DNA from: Phalacrocorax aristotelis
Lineage: Eukaryota; Chordata; Aves; Suliformes; Phalacrocoracidae
Length of the DNA stretch: 64,000 nucleotides
Assembly (NCBI RefSeq): GCF_949628215.1
Contig: NC_134277.1
Location: 56,368,918 to 56,432,917 of the forward strand
Direction of reading: 5' to 3'
This document shows positions 61,101 to 64,000 of this stretch, piece by piece; within the stretch, counting starts at the first letter, position 1; the number at the start of each line of letters is the position of its first letter. The position numbers and the translations under genes were made by a program. The notes under the pieces are model-generated. The model did no database searches, was not told the origin of the DNA, and saw nothing but the letters and a program-made list of their open reading frames with translations.

Positions 61101-64000
61101 AATATGCTTCACAGTGCATGCCCTGGGAATGCTGTGATTTATATGAAAATAACATTTTTGTAATTTCATAGTTCTTCCACTTCTGATTATTTTTCAATTT
61201 AATTGAATGGTACTTGGCTTTTCTGAGAAAGGATCAATGTATTTGCGATTCATATTCTTGCATGAATTCAAGTAACCTGTTTCAGTGAAGATACTCTAGA
61301 TTTCATACAGAACAAGGGAGAACTTTGCGTACTGTTGATACATTTTAATTATAGCAGTTTGGAAAACATTTCGGGAATTCCATATTCAGTGCAGCATTGG
61401 TGTATTTTTTTGTTTCTGCTTTCTTTTGGGGGGCTGGGGATTGCTTTTTTCTGTTAATCTTACATCCAGTCTTAATTTTTTTTCATCTAAAGAATAAAAA
61501 TCAAAATAAATCACTAGCAATATCTTCATTGGCCTGCTTCCAGCACTTTCTTAGAATTGCATCTTTCCAGAAGTCCTCAGCTGAACTGTTGATGAGAGAA
61601 AACAGCAGCTACATAACAGCCCACAGTAAGTCTAAACACAGAACTGGGGCCTGGGGTGGTCAGTGAAAACCAGTGGTTCCTGTTAGAACTGCAGGATGTG
61701 CAAGAGGTGTCACTGTGATTATCTGAGCTGATACATGGTCAGGAGATCAGAGGTAATATTATCTTCTTTCACAAAGTACCGTGGGATTTTAGAGTGATCA
61801 GCAGTGATACAGCTGTAAAATGGGCGTGTAACTGGAAAGTGAATCAATGTTTATCACAAACAGTGAGCACTGAAGCAATTCCTTTATCTATGCTAGCTGC
61901 TCTTTCATTTAAGGCAGACTAAACCCAGTGCTGCTTAGCTTTTATGAAGCACAGCCTAGTCTGATACAGTCTATAGCTTGTAGTTTTATAACCCATAAAT
62001 AATACAATATGTTTTGTCATCTTTCCTTCACTCTCTTCATCATCTTCATGGTTACGGAGCGTAAATATTTCGTCCCTGAGAGTAACATCAGAATGTTGGT
62101 GTCTGCATTTTATTTCACTACAGCCATATAGTCTGAACCAGTTTTACAACTTTCTTAACTTCTTTACCTTTACAACTTTTCAACTTATATAGAATAGCAC
62201 TTCTGGCACTAGCAGACTACAGGCTGAGGCATTTAACACTGGTAGGCTTTGACTGTTTCCTACTCCTACACTGAAAGTGATTAAGATCCTCCAATGCCAA
62301 AGGCTGTATAGACAGACATCATCAAAAAAATAGGTTTGTAGCAAATGGTCATGGATGTAGAAGTACATTGACACAGACAGGGCATATCTTTTCCTCAGAC
62401 CATAGTTAAGATATAGCTAATATTTGATTTCTGCTTGATGTTTAGCATTATAGTCTCCAAATACTTATTGTCTCAGTCTTTTTCCAAAGGTACTAGGGAC
62501 AAGCGACTGCAATTCAAATAACTTCATGAATTAACATGGGAGGGCTGGCTTCATGTGTGCACATTTTCCCTTTAAAAGGTTTCATAGGGCACCATAACCA
62601 TTCATTACAGAACATTTGTTGCTTGTCTCTCATCTAAGGCTCTTCTGATCATTTTTATAACTAAAATCAGGTGTTGCACCACCAGTCAGCTGAAATCAAT
62701 GGAACCCATCACTTAAGAGCTGCAACAGCTTTCCTTTGAGACAGAGGCAAAGTGAATGCAGTGGGTATGTAACTTGCAGAATAAATAACAACCATGATAT
62801 GTTAAATGTCCACACTGAAAATGTTACTGTTGGGGATTAGGTGGAGAAGAATGGAGCTAAGAGTTAGTTGAGGGGCTGAAAATCATAATGAACATTAAGG
62901 ATGTAACTGAGGTAGAGAAGAGGTGAAATAGAGAAAGAGAATAATTGTGTTTAAAGGAGCTTCTGACCAGTATGTCTTACAGCCAACCACACAGGAGGCC
63001 AGCTTAATTATCTTGTTTTTTTCAGATTGGGAAACAGAGAGATGGGGAGAGGAGATGACTCCTGAAGCTGGCTACAGCCTGAGAACTAGAAGCCAAACTG
63101 CAGTGTACCTGACTCCACTATAGCACATTCCCATCAGAAGTAAGACGGAAACCTTCAAAGAAAGAAGGAAAGAGATGGGGAAAGTTGCTAGAGAAACACA
63201 AGAGGAAAGGCTGTAAAGACGTGTAAAAACCATGAAGTAAGTATGAAACCATATAAAATATGAAAAATAGGAACAATAGAAAAGGAAAGATATGGAAAAC
63301 AGAAGAGATATAAAAAGGAAAAGATGAGAGAAATAATTATAGAGAACTGTAAGACTAGAAAAATATTTTTACAGTATTTTTAATGTTATTTTCATGACAG
63401 AAAAGTGAAATGACTCTACTTTGAGCCACTTTAAACCGATATTGGTTTGGAGTTGATTGTTAGGCTTAAGTGTTCTGATTGAATATATATCAGGATATGG
63501 GTTATATAACATGTAGACTAAAAAAGAAACCACACTCAGTGGTTTCCATATCCTATGTTTTAAAACCAAAACCAATTAAACTGTGCAGGCTTGTTATAAC
63601 GTTGTATTCTACATTTTAGTGCCTCTATACTTTTAGACATTTGGTAATTCTTTAACTATGCTCCTAATAATGTTTTTGTCTATTCTAATATCTCATAAAC
63701 CAACTGCACTGTAACCCTCAAATCTCAAACTTCCAGATTCCTAGCCACCTACCAGAATGATGTCATTTCTCCTCGCTCTGTTGAATGACAAGATGAATGA
63801 CTGCAAACTCATCATTACTCTTGGATTCATTTTCATTCGAGTCACTTCACTGCACTTTCTCCATAGGCAGAAAGCATTCAGGGATGGATTCTCTTTTCAA
63901 AATGGTAAGAAAACTATGAGTGCTAAGCACCATGACTAGCTCAGATGGAGTAATGAGAAAACTTCATTTGGACAGCTAATAATGCTAAGCAAATGCAAGT
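58191..64000. other. Intergenic or 5' flank, no gene established
   Basis: AT-rich sequence. A purine-rich, A-rich stretch lies at 63,140-63,370. I do not see a CpG-island promoter for either the MED1-like gene or the RALA gene that I would expect beyond this edge. One open exon-like segment (59,967-60,394, minus) is listed separately. Confidence 0.5.
59967..60394 (-). other. Unassigned Cys-rich open exon-like segment
   Basis: A 428-nt minus-strand segment lies between a plausible acceptor (TTTTAG|GC) and donor (CAG|GTAAAG) and has one open frame. The translation is rich in Cys (about a dozen) with N-glycosylation-type NTT and NIS sites, and includes WYITCAQTHSQDLDCGN. It resembles an extracellular module, but I recognise no family. 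Its phase does not fit splicing into the MED1-like coding frame. One open frame of this length is expected by chance in 64 kb, so it may be nothing. Confidence 0.2.

Noticed and set aside
57600-64000. Search for RALA first coding exon
   Set aside because: No small-GTPase P-loop (GGVGKS) appears in any listed frame. It probably lies beyond the window.
1-64000. CRISPR arrays, tRNA or rRNA genes, operons, bacterial elements
   Set aside because: No regular spaced direct repeats, cloverleaf with A/B boxes, or prokaryotic gene arrangement was seen. The DNA is vertebrate nuclear.

Overview
The window looks like nuclear DNA from a bird, probably a neoavian. It is AT-rich and mostly intergenic or intronic. 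It carries a CR1-type LINE 3' end, ending in the tandem ATTCTATGATTCTA motif, and a solo endogenous-retrovirus LTR of a kind I associate with bird genomes. It also holds a compact YAE1 gene with a CpG-island promoter. No prokaryotic features are present. The species cannot be fixed from sequence alone.

Layout. Positions 1 to about 37,100 are non-coding. I found no exon there that I can support, only repeats: a T21G10 tract (3099-3129), a complete solo LTR with 5-bp target-site duplications (11124-11716), a GC-richer block (about 13.8-14.3 kb), a short palindrome (21.77 kb) and an uninterrupted 636-nt homopurine tract of stacked AAAAG/AAAGG/AAGGGG repeats (28680-29315). A CpG island (about 37.1-38.1 kb) with four same-strand YY1-type motifs starts YAE1 (+ strand). 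Its three coding exons give 222 residues with an intact deca-GX3 motif.

Convergent to YAE1, on the minus strand from 57,564 down to 43,175, I reconstructed a 16-coding-exon gene encoding a 597-residue paralogue of Mediator subunit MED1. Every exon joins in frame. All introns are GT-AG except one that only works as GC-AG. The protein keeps the folded Med1 core. In place of MED1's roughly 1000-residue disordered C-terminus, with its nuclear-receptor boxes, it has a tail of about 100 residues rich in acidic residues, Ser and Thr. I call it MED1-like. It is the most interesting object here.

The right end (57.6-64 kb) has a CR1 fragment with an apparent internal micro-inversion and a Cys-rich open exon-like segment of unknown status (59,967-60,394, minus), and is otherwise featureless. 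I found no POU6F2 or RALA exon. These are the genes I would expect to flank YAE1 from mammalian synteny.

The two genes act in unrelated processes: YAE1 in cytosolic iron-sulfur delivery, MED1-like in RNA polymerase II transcription. Their 3' ends face each other about 1 kb apart.
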